Below, piece by piece: positions 18,340 through 27,322 of a stretch of 64,000 nucleotides of DNA (position 1 is its first letter; every line of letters starts with the position of its first letter). The DNA is from Thermodesulfobacteriota bacterium (GTDB lineage: Bacteria > Desulfobacterota > WTBG01 > CAIYCZ01 > CAIRTM01): the NCBI GenBank assembly GCA_028278025.1, contig JANQFE010000072.1, positions 46,418 through 110,417 of the forward strand, written 5' to 3'. The translations under genes and the position numbers were made by a program. A model generated the notes under the pieces. The model made no database searches. It was not told the origin of the DNA and saw only the letters and a list, made by a program, of their open reading frames with translations.

Positions 18340-19350
18340 CTATGCCGCCTTTTTTATGATGGTAATGATTCGTTCTATTTCATCCTCCGTTAAGCCCTGA
18401 TGGCAGGGCACGGCGACACATTCTTTGAATTCAGGATTGAGCATGTTTCTCTGTACGTCAAAATGATATATACCGGTTTCGATACTGTTTTTCTGAAGGG
18501 CCTGTACGACTTTTACGGATACGTTTTTGCTGAAAAACAGGGGCACAGCCCATGGTGTTATCATGTCCCCGGGGAACAGCTCCAGGAAGTCATACCCTCC
18601 AAATGCATCTACAAACCAGGAAAAATATTTGCGTCGCTTTTCCAAGGTGTGCTCGACTACATGCTGTTGCACCACAGCGCGTGAATAATGCATGCATTGA
18701 GACAGTTTGTCGTAAACAGCGTAATTTCGTTCCAGCTCTGTTATGTTTTCTTCGGAGGGGTTTATATCACAGGTAATTCTGTGACGAAAAACGCTTCTGG
18801 CCAGGGCGGTATTATGTTCTCCAAGAGTCTTGAAAGCAAACTTCCGAATGTCGGCGCTATTGGAATAAATTGCCCCGCCGGTTACGCAGGGAAAAAATTT
18901 TGCTAAACTGAACAGGGCCGCATCACCATAGGTTCCCAGTCGGCGATTTTTATATGAGCCCTCAAAAGCATGGGCACAGTCTTCTATGCAGAACAGGTCG
19001 TGGTTTTTGCAGAACTCCAGAATAGGCTCCATGCGCTGAGGAAATCCCCATTGGTGATAGACGAGAATGCCTTTGACACTTGGATTATACACGGTGCAGG
19101 GAAAGCATTGTTTATGCATAATCATGTACACCCAGTATCCCAGCCAGTGGGGGACCAGCACCTGGCCTGCCTTGTTTTTAAGTTTTCCCGTACTTCTGAA
19201 ATAACGCAAAAGGATCGACAAGGCGGACTTGCCGGAAAAGGTATATATGACGTTGTCTTCCAGATCATCGAAAATGGGGATTCGCTTTCTGCAAAGCCTG
19301 TTTCCTGTAATGTCGGTATTGTTAAAGGTTATCTTCATAGACTCCTGCAT
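18340..19350 (-). CDS. short DegT/DnrJ-family PLP aminotransferase-like protein
   Basis: 336 residues (332 if the second ATG at 19338, just after AGGAG, is used). The PLP aspartate is in CIEDCAHAF (D124) and the Schiff-base lysine in FSLAKFFPC (K151), followed by TGGA. As in the protein at 8638-9552 the N-terminal substrate region is atypical (TFSGKSALSILLRYF). It shares one base (TAATG) with the FemAB-like gene upstream. The recurrence of this gene pair beside a nonulosonate synthase is the strongest hint of function. It probably forms or modifies an amino-sugar substituent. Confidence 0.75.
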   Translation of the reverse strand: MQESMKITFNNTDITGNRLCRKRIPIFDDLEDNVIYTFSGKSALSILLRYFRSTGKLKNKAGQVLVPHWLGYWVYMIMHKQCFPCTVYNPSVKGILVYHQWGFPQRMEPILEFCKNHDLFCIEDCAHAFEGSYKNRRLGTYGDAALFSLAKFFPCVTGGAIYSNSADIRKFAFKTLGEHNTALARSVFRHRITCDINPSEENITELERNYAVYDKLSQCMHYSRAVVQQHVVEHTLEKRRKYFSWFVDAFGGYDFLELFPGDMITPWAVPLFFSKNVSVKVVQALQKNSIETGIYHFDVQRNMLNPEFKECVAVPCHQGLTEDEIERIITIIKKAA

Positions 19351-20471
19351 TATGAATCCGCTAAAGGAGGACTAAAGCATTTAGCCTGTTCAATAAAAGC
19401 ATCTGCATGGGTTTTGAGATCGGATCTCATCCGGTTTTGTTCGCCGTAGCCGAACCATAGAATTTTAGGAAGCATGAAACCGCCGTATCGTTCCTTGAAT
19501 TCGCTGATTGATATTTCCTTGTCGGTGGGAATATACAACAGCTGTGGCCCGTAATAGCGCTCGCCGACTTCATAGTAGGCGAAAGCCGCATTTTTATAAT
19601 AAAGAATAGCCTCCCATTCCAGCAGGTGCCTGGTCGAATATTTTTTTTCGTATTCCTTTACATTGGCCTGGGACCACCCGAATGCCATGGAAGAAAACTC
19701 GCCACAATACAGATAGCTCACGGGTGTTTCCTCCAAAAGGGCAACGAACAACGAAGCGGTTCCCTGAAAAGCGCGAGCCAGCATACTGTCCCAGGTTTCC
19801 TGCGGGCGGGTTACCCTCCCGGCGGCAGCAAGATGTGCCTGCTGAAAAAGGCTGAAAAACTCTTCAAGCTGACCAGTATTGCGCCTGCTGTTGAAAACAC
19901 TGACCGTTAGGCCGCTTGCCTTTGCCTTTTTTATGTGACGACGCTGGTATTTGCTTACGTTGTCAAGGAGCGTATGCTCCGGCAGGCGCAGGTCTATTAT
20001 CAGAGTATTGTTAACATGATACAGCATATTGTACCGGAGAGGCTCAAAGCCGTACAGCAACGGAGGCTGCACTCCTGTACAGCATGCAGCGCTCAGCGGG
20101 TGTAAAATCATTTTAATTGTTTCCACACTATTCCGGCGTGCGTGGGAATAGATGATGTCAAAAACTGCATCAAGCATTTTACGTCGCAGGCTTGGTTTAA
20201 GATCCGCAAGAGCGGGAAAGCCTGATGGTGTACCGGAAAAGGACATCTCATTTTTGGATCCTGAACGGGTAAGGCCCAGGGGACAGACGGCCAATGGTGT
20301 AGACGTGTCCTGTAGGCAGGCAAAGGAAAGGTTCTCTTGAATATCCGGGAACTTGCTGCAATAGTCTATCCAGTTCCATGAATGAAAGTAGCTTGTCTGG
20401 CCGATTGCGGCCACCCATGAGTCCCAGGTTTCCCTGGAGACCTCTGTAAAAGTGACAACCTTAAAGTCCAT
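19350..20471 (-). CDS. FemAB/GNAT-fold aminoacyl- or acyl-transferase
   Basis: 373 residues. SYFHSWNWIDYCSKFP near the start, then YQRRHIKKAKASGLTVSVF and the second GNAT region RHLLEWEAILYYKNAAFAYYEVGER fit the FemAB-like family (acetyltransferase 6). There is no membrane segment. It starts nine bases after pseI. No separate PseH acetyltransferase is seen in the pseudaminate module, so this protein could supply the missing N-acylation or attach a different acyl or amino-acid group. The alternative is peptidoglycan interpeptide synthesis, less likely in this setting. Confidence 0.78.
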   Translation of the reverse strand: MDFKVVTFTEVSRETWDSWVAAIGQTSYFHSWNWIDYCSKFPDIQENLSFACLQDTSTPLAVCPLGLTRSGSKNEMSFSGTPSGFPALADLKPSLRRKMLDAVFDIIYSHARRNSVETIKMILHPLSAACCTGVQPPLLYGFEPLRYNMLYHVNNTLIIDLRLPEHTLLDNVSKYQRRHIKKAKASGLTVSVFNSRRNTGQLEEFFSLFQQAHLAAAGRVTRPQETWDSMLARAFQGTASLFVALLEETPVSYLYCGEFSSMAFGWSQANVKEYEKKYSTRHLLEWEAILYYKNAAFAYYEVGERYYGPQLLYIPTDKEISISEFKERYGGFMLPKILWFGYGEQNRMRSDLKTHADAFIEQAKCFSPPLADS

Positions 20472-20480
20472 AATGTTTTT

Positions 20481-21560
20481 TCACTGCTGGTGGTTCGGTT
20501 CCTGTTGGCTTGTCGGGGTAATCAGATCCCAGTTAAGCGGAGTCCCCCGTTTAATGTTGTGGCGTGCTCTGCGTCCTAAAATTTCCTGAAGATACCTGGT
20601 GTGCAGCCCGTGCCCCGGCCTGATTGAGCGTACATTTTCCTCGGTGAACGGCTCACCTGCCTGCATATCCTTAACCACGAACAGTGATCTGCGGAAACCC
20701 CTGTTGGCCTGCTCCGCTTCCGTGCAGGAGAACTGCCCGGCTCCCAGGCACTGCTCGGCCTCCCGCACGGCATCAACCATGGTGCGGAACTCCCGGGGCT
20801 CCAGGGAAAAGGAGCTGTCCGGGCCGGGTTTGTTCCGGGAAAGCGTGAAATGCTTTTCGATAATTGATGCGCCCAGCGCAACTGCTGTTACCGGAACGGT
20901 GGTGCTCATAGAATGATCGGACAAACCTACCGGCACACCGAACTGCTGTGCCAGATGAGCCAGGGAGCGCAGGTTCATCTCCCCGGGAGGTGCCGGATAG
21001 GCGCTGGTGCACTTCAGAAGGGCAAGCTGGGTACAGCCTGCGCTGCGCAGCGTCTGGACCGCCTCGCTTATTTCATCCAGTGTGGCCATGCCCGTTGACA
21101 TAATGACCGGCTTGCCGGTCGCTGCAACACATTGCAGCAGGGGTATGTCCACCAGCTCAAAGGAAGCAATCTTGTGTGCGGGAACCCCGGTCTCCTCAAG
21201 AAATGACACCGCTTCTGTATCAAAGGGCGTTGAGAACAGGTCAAGGCCGAGACTGTTTGCATGCTGCTTCAGTTTCGGCTGCCACTGCCATGGCATGGAA
21301 GCTTCGCGGTACAGGTCATACAGGGTCCTGCCGTCCCAGATTGTTCCCTTAACGCGAAAGCACTCCTGGGCACAATCCAGGGTCATGGTTTCAGCGGTGT
21401 AGGTCTGCAGCTTTATGGCATCAGCCCCGGCCTCATGGGCTGCATCTATCAGGCTGCGCGCGGTATCGAAATCACGGTTGTGGTTCGCCGACATCTCCGC
21501 GATTATATAGACGGGATGTGTGCTGCCGACTTTCCTGCCGTTTATTGTTATCTCATTCAT
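20481..21560 (-). CDS. pseI: pseudaminic acid synthase
   Basis: 359 residues, full length. The start has VYIIAEMSANHNRDFDTARSLIDAAHEAGADAIKL split over motifs IAEMSANH and KLQTYTAETMTLD, which is the PseI-specific pattern (NeuB reads KFQTF). Also present are STGMATLDEI, LSDHSMSTTVP and IEKHFTLSR, and a C-terminal SAF domain with RRSLFVVKDMQAGE and IRPGHGL. It condenses PEP with 2,4-diacetamido-2,4,6-trideoxy-L-altrose to make pseudaminic acid. PseB, PseC and PseG are in the same operon, giving most of the pathway. Confidence 0.95.
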   Translation of the reverse strand: MNEITINGRKVGSTHPVYIIAEMSANHNRDFDTARSLIDAAHEAGADAIKLQTYTAETMTLDCAQECFRVKGTIWDGRTLYDLYREASMPWQWQPKLKQHANSLGLDLFSTPFDTEAVSFLEETGVPAHKIASFELVDIPLLQCVAATGKPVIMSTGMATLDEISEAVQTLRSAGCTQLALLKCTSAYPAPPGEMNLRSLAHLAQQFGVPVGLSDHSMSTTVPVTAVALGASIIEKHFTLSRNKPGPDSSFSLEPREFRTMVDAVREAEQCLGAGQFSCTEAEQANRGFRRSLFVVKDMQAGEPFTEENVRSIRPGHGLHTRYLQEILGRRARHNIKRGTPLNWDLITPTSQQEPNHQQ

Positions 21561-21575
21561 GGTCCTGATGCCGGA

Positions 21576-22526
21576 TTACTTCTTCATGTCAAAATAACAT
21601 TCTGAAAAACAGCGTATGGCGGTTCCCGCTGAATATGCTTTTTTGTACTCGATGGGAATCCCCTCTCGGGACTGTATCCACCAGAGTGCATCATTGAAGC
21701 CGAAATGAGCACGAAACACAAGGGTGCTTGAAAGCCGGGGGTTGATTTCAAAGGGAATATAAAGGTCCCCGTCTTTCCGGGACTGAATGTTTATAGAACC
21801 GTCAAGACCGGTTGCAGCGGCAATGGTCTCGGCCATAAGGGTGAGCTCGGGGATGTCCGCCAGTTCAATTTCCCGTGAAAGGCCCCCAAAGCCCAGCTTG
21901 CGGCGGAAGGTGATGGAAAACACCCTGCTGCCGTCAGAAAACACGCCGGTTGTGTACTCCTGGTCTTCGGTTCCCACACATTCCTGTACGATCAGGGATC
22001 CATCGTTTTTGCCCTTCAGGTATTCGATATCAGCCTTATCCTCTGCTTTCCAGAGGGATTTACTGCCACGGCCGATCCGCGGCTTTATGATAACAGGAAA
22101 CGGGATTTCCCCGTTGTAGCGGCTCAGCAGGATGGTTTCAGGTGTCCGTATCCCCAGCTCGGCCAGAAAGGAAGCGGTTTTCAGTTTGTCGCTGAACTGT
22201 TCGACAACGGTGGCATTGTTTACAAGCAGTCCAGTGCCCCAGGCTTCCACCTGCCGGCGGTGACGGCTGAGTACGCCTATCTCGCTATCGGAAATGGGAA
22301 GAATGTAGCGGGCCTGTTCTTTTTCGGCAATGGTCCTGAGAAACGCCAGATACCTATCAGTGTCCTGTGCCGCAGGAGAGGTGTGGAATCCGTCCAACAG
22401 GTCCAAAACCGGGGACAGGGGGCTCATGTCGCAACCGACAAGCCGCAGACCGGGCCCTGAGAGAACCCGTACAGCTCCCGCACCGATATCGCCGCTTACT
22501 GCAGTAATAAGAAGAGTTTTCCGCAT
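21576..22526 (-). CDS. ATP-grasp ligase (CarB/PylC-like)
   Basis: 316 residues of the ATP-grasp fold. The N-terminal preATP-grasp domain starts TLLITAVSGDIGAGAVRVL and contains YILPISDSEIGVLSRHR. The ATP-binding part has FPVIIKPRIGRGSKSLW, LIVQECVGTEDQEYTTGV and the metal site PFEINPRLSST. It joins a carboxylate to an amine or similar nucleophile. It lies between pseI and a small phosphoesterase gene. Amide-linked substituents are known on some bacterial nonulosonic acids, so a role in attaching an acid is plausible, but the substrate is not shown by sequence. Confidence 0.88.
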   Translation of the reverse strand: MRKTLLITAVSGDIGAGAVRVLSGPGLRLVGCDMSPLSPVLDLLDGFHTSPAAQDTDRYLAFLRTIAEKEQARYILPISDSEIGVLSRHRRQVEAWGTGLLVNNATVVEQFSDKLKTASFLAELGIRTPETILLSRYNGEIPFPVIIKPRIGRGSKSLWKAEDKADIEYLKGKNDGSLIVQECVGTEDQEYTTGVFSDGSRVFSITFRRKLGFGGLSREIELADIPELTLMAETIAAATGLDGSINIQSRKDGDLYIPFEINPRLSSTLVFRAHFGFNDALWWIQSREGIPIEYKKAYSAGTAIRCFSECYFDMKK

Positions 22527-22544
22527 TGGTTTCCAAGAAGCATT

Positions 22545-23237
22545 TTAACTAATTCTTAAAAGTACCTCTTTGAGGTACCGGTTATGGTCCTGCTCCTGGT
22601 CGATTCTGGCAAGCAGGGCTGAGCGGTCATAGCGAATCGATTTAAATGTTGTTTGCCCGGTATTTGTGTCTACTACACAGTAGGTCGGCCAGTTTCCGTC
22701 ACGCGGCTGCCCCAGAGAGCCGGGGTTGATAATTGTCATATAACCATCTTTTCTCAGCATGGGGTAATGGGTATGGGCAAGAAAAATGAACCGCTCAGTG
22801 CGCTTTGTAATGTCATCAAGAGCGGTGTCCGGATAGACATAGCCGTTCAGATGATCAGCCGGGCTGCCGTGAAAGCAGGAAAAAAGACCCTGGGGATCCC
22901 GGTAATAGTCCGGAAGTTCCGCGAGCCAGCTGCAAAAAGCCCTGTCAGCAGTTGAGCTCAGCTTTTCCATTGAGCTGCCGTATCGTGACAGATAGTTCTG
23001 TCTAAGCTCCTCATTGCCGCCTTGGATATCCATAAAAATCTGATCGTGATTGCCTTTTATTGCCGTGAGATTCGGCAGACGCTGCAATGCCCTGAAGATG
23101 TCCAGCTGAGCGTAATAATAACCGCAGATATCTCCCAGGAAAAGATACTGGTCGGGCTCCTCTGCCAGCATGTCGGGCAATGCCTGCAGAAAAGCGATAT
23201 CGTTTCCATGGGTGTCGGCGAAGGCGCAGATGCGCAT
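22545..23237 (-). CDS. metallophosphoesterase (YfcE/MJ0936-like)
   Basis: 230 residues with every calcineurin-like motif: ADTHGND (DxH) at residues 7-13, GDICGYY, KGNHDQ, a histidine in FSCFHGSP, and LAHTHYPM near residue 160. These bind two metal ions. It should hydrolyse a phosphoester, possibly a sugar phosphate or a phosphodiester in the surrounding pathway. It follows an SDR gene (50-base gap) and precedes the ATP-grasp gene. No signal peptide, so cytoplasmic. Confidence 0.88.
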   Translation of the reverse strand: MRICAFADTHGNDIAFLQALPDMLAEEPDQYLFLGDICGYYYAQLDIFRALQRLPNLTAIKGNHDQIFMDIQGGNEELRQNYLSRYGSSMEKLSSTADRAFCSWLAELPDYYRDPQGLFSCFHGSPADHLNGYVYPDTALDDITKRTERFIFLAHTHYPMLRKDGYMTIINPGSLGQPRDGNWPTYCVVDTNTGQTTFKSIRYDRSALLARIDQEQDHNRYLKEVLLRIS

Positions 23238-23287
23238 GTGAGACTTTTAAAATGATTCAACCGTTGAGTTTTAATTTCTATATATAA

Positions 23288-24142
23288 CTAATGTACCGGT
23301 ATCTGATCTGGTAAGACCAGTGATTCAAGGTAGGTGCGGAACGGTGTCAGGGTAAAGGGCGGTTCAGTGCCCTGGACCACACAGTCCGGGGCTTCTTCTG
23401 CGCCGTCCCGGGCAAGCTTGTTATCAGGCAGCAGCACATCTACAATGGCCTGGAGCCATGCTTCAATGGTTAAAATCTCAGGTCCGGCAAGATAGAGTGT
23501 CTCGATCCTGCGGTCTGTGCTGGTGGTGTTGGTATTTACCAGATGCACAAGCCACTGGGCCGCATCGCTAACGCATATATAGTTTCTTCGTGCACTGGCT
23601 CCTCCCCGCAGGACGGGGGGCATACCGGTATAGCAGGCCTTGGTTATGGCCTTGTTGAGACCGAGATGAGCGGGACCGCCCACACCGTATATGCCGCCTA
23701 TGCGCAGTATGGCGGCATGTTCCATTCCTGCGCGTACGGCCTCTTCTGCAATATATTTGCTCATGCCGTAGCTGCTGTCAGGGCACAGCGGCGTATCCGG
23801 ACCTATAGACGTCGCCCTACCGTGAACCTGAATGCTTGAGGGAAAGATCAGATATGAGCCGCTGCGACGGCAATATTCACAGATATGCAGTGTTGAGAGT
23901 GTGTTTGCACTAAAAATCTCAGTGCGGTGTGCAGAATCAAAACTGACCTTGGCACCCAGGTGTATAACCGCATCGCAGGGGGGAAGCTCCAGGGGAATCG
24001 GGCTGTGAAAGTCCCACAGGGTTTCATTTTGATGCTGAGGGGGCTTTCGCACAAGATGGTAGAGCTTATGACCCTGCTGTTCAAGAAGAGGCAGCAGGTG
24101 ACGTCCTAGAAAACCGCTTGTACCGGTAAGGAGAATCTTCAT
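23288..24142 (-). CDS. NAD-dependent epimerase/dehydratase (SDR)
   Basis: About 284 residues from the ATG at 24142 (MKILLTGTSGFLGRHLL). The frame is open to 24256, but the upstream part overlaps pseG and has no homologous look. The dinucleotide motif is GTSGFLG (7-13). The catalytic site reads YGMSKYI, with SSIQVHG and LRIGGIYGVGGP further on. It could reduce or epimerise a nucleotide-linked sugar, perhaps a 4-keto intermediate of the pseudaminate module. It is shorter than typical 4-epimerases (about 320-340). Lies ten bases after pseG. Confidence 0.82.
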   Translation of the reverse strand: MKILLTGTSGFLGRHLLPLLEQQGHKLYHLVRKPPQHQNETLWDFHSPIPLELPPCDAVIHLGAKVSFDSAHRTEIFSANTLSTLHICEYCRRSGSYLIFPSSIQVHGRATSIGPDTPLCPDSSYGMSKYIAEEAVRAGMEHAAILRIGGIYGVGGPAHLGLNKAITKACYTGMPPVLRGGASARRNYICVSDAAQWLVHLVNTNTTSTDRRIETLYLAGPEILTIEAWLQAIVDVLLPDNKLARDGAEEAPDCVVQGTEPPFTLTPFRTYLESLVLPDQIPVH

Positions 24143-24152
24143 GGTATCACTG

Positions 24153-25196
24153 TTAGCTGTGTGTATTGGAACGCATATATGTAACGACACGGTCGGCCCC
24201 ATGGCCATCGACCGTCTTTTGACCTGTCCGCACCAGCTCTTCACGGCGCCGGGCATTATGCAGAAGGTCTTCGACCACCCGGGAAAAGCTTTCCCCGGAG
24301 AGCTGCGCAGCTGAATCCCAACGGTCGATCATACCTGCTTCCAGCAGGTCGGCTGCAAATTGCTGTTCATGCGGAGTGGTGGCAAGAACAACCGCAGGAA
24401 GGCCCAGATATGCCGCTTCCCAGCAGGTGCCGCCGCCTGAGAGCACAGCCAGGTCAGCCCAGATCATATGGGGCCCCATATCGTCAACCGCCGTAAGAAG
24501 CTCGTTTTGGTAGCCTGCCCGGGAAAGAACATGCTCTATCTGTTCCCGGTGGGAATTTGCCGGTCCGATGATAACGCGCACCTGTATATCGGTCATGGGG
24601 ATAAGAGCAAGTGCCTTCAGCACTGCGGCAGTGACGTTTTGGAAATCGCCGCCCCCCAGGGATATCAGAATCTTTCGGGCGTCAGCAGCCGGGGTCCTCT
24701 GCCTGCGGTACGGGAAAAACTCGCGGCGGATCAGTGCATGTTCGGGGCCAAGCAGCGTGCGCGTGCCCGTTTCGCAGTTGTAGGTGAGCCTGCATGCGCC
24801 GAGATTCTGGTTGAGCAGTATGTCACCGGTATATGACACCTGATGGGCCATGTCATCGATAACCAGAAGCCGGGTTCCCGTGGCACGAATCACAGTCTGA
24901 TACCGGAGGTCAAAATGGTAACCGTCCAGGACCGTCCATGACGGTGGGGATCCGGGAGCAGCATCCAGAAGCGCCTTCGTCTCTTCGGCATCATTGGCAT
25001 GAGGATAGGAGTTTTGGATAGCGGTAAAGCCAAAGCCCTCCCGGCGTATCCGCTGCTGCAGCCCGTCACTGGGGCAGCGACTGATAAACATTGCGCTGCC
25101 TCCCGCATTCTGCCAGGCCTGTGCAATGGCCAGGCAGCGCATTATATGACCGGTTCCCATGCTGACATCAGCATCTGCGCGTATGAACAGATTCAT
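24153..25196 (-). CDS. pseG: UDP-2,4-diacetamido-2,4,6-trideoxy-beta-L-altropyranose hydrolase
   Basis: 347 residues, GT-B-fold hydrolase PseG. The start IRADADVSMGTGHIMRCLAIA is the PseG form (RADxxxxxGxGHxxRC); the histidine in GHIMR is the expected catalytic residue. Also present are VIDDMAHQ and LSGGGTCWEAAYLGLP (donor-binding end). It removes UDP from the 2,4-diacetamido sugar before PseI acts. The length is that of a stand-alone PseG, with no fused PseH acetyltransferase. It lies 15 bases after the class III aminotransferase gene. Confidence 0.93.
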   Translation of the reverse strand: MNLFIRADADVSMGTGHIMRCLAIAQAWQNAGGSAMFISRCPSDGLQQRIRREGFGFTAIQNSYPHANDAEETKALLDAAPGSPPSWTVLDGYHFDLRYQTVIRATGTRLLVIDDMAHQVSYTGDILLNQNLGACRLTYNCETGTRTLLGPEHALIRREFFPYRRQRTPAADARKILISLGGGDFQNVTAAVLKALALIPMTDIQVRVIIGPANSHREQIEHVLSRAGYQNELLTAVDDMGPHMIWADLAVLSGGGTCWEAAYLGLPAVVLATTPHEQQFAADLLEAGMIDRWDSAAQLSGESFSRVVEDLLHNARRREELVRTGQKTVDGHGADRVVTYMRSNTHS

Positions 25197-25211
25197 GCAG
25201 GCCCGTTATCC

Positions 25212-26537
25212 TTAAATAAGCCTGGAGAAGCCTGCTGCAGCAGGCCGCCCCTTCAGTATATCCTTCTCGCGACCCGCCACACGTGCCTCGGCGATCTGAC
25301 TGAAAGCATTATCTGCCGCCTGAAGGTATTCGTCGATGTGTTCGTATGTGTGGGCATACATAGCGTAAAAAATCGTTGAGGCCAGAAAACCTTTTTCCAG
25401 CATCATCTGAATGAACAACGCCTTCAGGGTTGAAGCGTTGTCGTCATTAAAGGAGAAGTGGCTCAACGGGGCAATGCCGCCCACCATAATAGGGATGGCG
25501 TGCTTTTGGGCCAGCCGCTTCCAGCCCTCCTGGACACGGGCACCGATTTCCATAAGATGGTCGGCAACCCTGAGGCGGCGGTGCTTTTCAATGGTTGCAA
25601 TGGCAGCGGCCGGGCCGATACGCTCGGTCCAGTTGGTGCTGCTGATAAATGTCTTTTGGGCCGCGTCCATTATTTCGTCTCTGCCGATAACGGCCCCGAC
25701 AGGATAGCCGTTACCCAGTGCCTTAGAAAAAACAGCGACATCAGGCTCAAGATTCAGGGTCAAATGAGCACCGCCCGTGTTCAGGCGGAATCCCGCTGAA
25801 ATCTCATCTATAAGCAAAACCGCACCGGTTTCTGATGCCAGTGAGCGTACACCCTCCAAAAACGCCGGATCGGGTCGGGCGTTGCGAATGGGCTCCATGA
25901 TCACCGCCGCAAGTTCATGCTTGTGGCCGGCAACGATCTCTTCCAGCTCCTTAAGCCTGTTATAGCGAAACGGCAGGGCAGTTCCGGCCAGAGCCCGGGG
26001 AACGCCGCGGGGATCAAGGCCCGGCAGCAGGTGTTCGCCCAGGGCATTCTCAGTTCCCAGGTTGGCTGCCAGGTACCAGTCATGCCAGCCGTGATAGCCG
26101 CAAAAAGCAATGATATCACGGTCGGTATACGCTCGGGCGATCCGCACGGCAACGGTCATTGCCTCCCCGCCGGTACGTGCAAATCGCACTTTCTCTGCCC
26201 AGGGGTGGAGCCCGCAGAGAAGCTCAGCCAGCTCAACCTCCTCCGGACAGTTAAGGGAACAGCTTGAGCCGTTTTTAATAGCCGCTGCAGCTGCGCCATC
26301 CACATCAGGATCAGCGTACCCCAGAATGTTAGCACCGATACCTGCAATGCTCATGTCCAGATACCGATTGCCGTCCAGATCCCACACCTCGGCTCCCTGT
26401 GCCCTGCTGTAATAGCCAGGCCACACGCCCAGCGAGAACTGATCCGGACGCTTGGAAAGCAGTTGGTTCATGCCGGGAATGAGCCGTTTTGCCCGTTCCT
26501 GCAAAGCAAGGGATTTTGGGATTGCGGGTCTGCTCAT
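25212..26537 (-). CDS. class III PLP aminotransferase, glutamate-1-semialdehyde aminomutase-like
   Basis: 441 residues with the class III pattern: RTGGEAMTVAVRIARA, YHGWHDWYL, the PLP aspartate in LLIDEISAGFR (D244) and the lysine in VFSKALGNGYPVGA (K272). It resembles HemL but has the extended N-terminus (IPGMNQLLSKRPDQFSLG) seen in copies inside spore-coat and flagellin sugar clusters, where it is found with SpsF, an aldo/keto reductase and PseG, as here. A role in heme synthesis is unlikely in this context. It overlaps SpsF by four bases. It may move or exchange an amino group on the nine-carbon sugar precursor. Confidence 0.87.
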   Translation of the reverse strand: MSRPAIPKSLALQERAKRLIPGMNQLLSKRPDQFSLGVWPGYYSRAQGAEVWDLDGNRYLDMSIAGIGANILGYADPDVDGAAAAAIKNGSSCSLNCPEEVELAELLCGLHPWAEKVRFARTGGEAMTVAVRIARAYTDRDIIAFCGYHGWHDWYLAANLGTENALGEHLLPGLDPRGVPRALAGTALPFRYNRLKELEEIVAGHKHELAAVIMEPIRNARPDPAFLEGVRSLASETGAVLLIDEISAGFRLNTGGAHLTLNLEPDVAVFSKALGNGYPVGAVIGRDEIMDAAQKTFISSTNWTERIGPAAAIATIEKHRRLRVADHLMEIGARVQEGWKRLAQKHAIPIMVGGIAPLSHFSFNDDNASTLKALFIQMMLEKGFLASTIFYAMYAHTYEHIDEYLQAADNAFSQIAEARVAGREKDILKGRPAAAGFSRLI

Positions 26538-27322
26538 TTTTCAGCAATCTCCTTGTCTTCCTGAAGTGAGCGGCCATAACCCTCATTACGTTTGATCCTG
26601 CTGTTGATGGTGCCAAGATCCGGTTTCTGCAGGAGCAGCGCAAAAACATCCTCCGTGCTAAAACAGGGGTTGGCAGAATACAGCTCATCGTAAATCTGGC
26701 GGATAAAAGCCAGGTCCTCCGGCTCGTCAAGTGTCCAGCGCATAGCTGAGTTGTCCTGGGGTCCGGTAAACGAGCCTATGGTGAAGCGCTCCGGCTGTGT
26801 ATACAGAAATGGAGTAACATGCTCGCGCTGTGAGTAAAGGGTAGCTTCCTGCCACGCCTGCTCCAGGGCAGAAAAGCTGAAGACCTCCACATCCAGGCCA
26901 TCGGGGAATGTTGGCTCTATGGTGTTGCTGACATAATCAAAGCCGCCGCTGCGGTAGAAATCAATCACATTGTCGATAAGCTCCGGATCGATCAGAGGAC
27001 AATCACCAGTCAGGCGCACGAGATGACAAGCCCCATGACGGACCGCAGCCTGATAAAAGCGGTCCAGCACGTCATCCTCATCCCCCCTGAAGCAGGTATA
27101 GCCCAGACGGTCGCTGAGAGCTGCAATGGGATCATTGGCCGGGGAAGCACCGGTTGCAATGATGACTGTGTCGATCAGACGGGCCCGTGTAATGCGCTCC
27201 AGCATAAGCTCCAGGGACGATCTGTCTTCGAGAAGAGGCAGCAGCACCTTTCCAGGCAGCCGTGATGAGCCCATGCGGGCCTGAACCACTGCGAGAATTA
27301 TTCCTGTGTCTGGAGCTGCCAT
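26534..27322 (-). CDS. spsF: SpsF-type cytidylyltransferase (probable CMP-pseudaminate-like synthase)
   Basis: 262 residues. The canonical nucleotidyltransferase loop AVVQARMGSSRLPGKVL is at 11-27, and the acid site LTGDCPLIDPEL follows near residue 105. SpsF proteins replace PseF/NeuA in many clusters of this type and transfer CMP to a nonulosonic acid. It overlaps the aldo/keto reductase gene by 25 bases and the aminotransferase gene by four. It keeps the family motifs that are lost in the protein at 834-1643, so it is the better candidate to pair with PseI. Confidence 0.88.
   Translation of the reverse strand: MAAPDTGIILAVVQARMGSSRLPGKVLLPLLEDRSSLELMLERITRARLIDTVIIATGASPANDPIAALSDRLGYTCFRGDEDDVLDRFYQAAVRHGACHLVRLTGDCPLIDPELIDNVIDFYRSGGFDYVSNTIEPTFPDGLDVEVFSFSALEQAWQEATLYSQREHVTPFLYTQPERFTIGSFTGPQDNSAMRWTLDEPEDLAFIRQIYDELYSANPCFSTEDVFALLLQKPDLGTINSRIKRNEGYGRSLQEDKEIAEK

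Noticed and set aside
25212..26537. hemL (heme biosynthesis) call for the class III aminotransferase
   Set aside because: Its position between pseG and spsF and the extended N-terminus fit sugar-cluster paralogues better.
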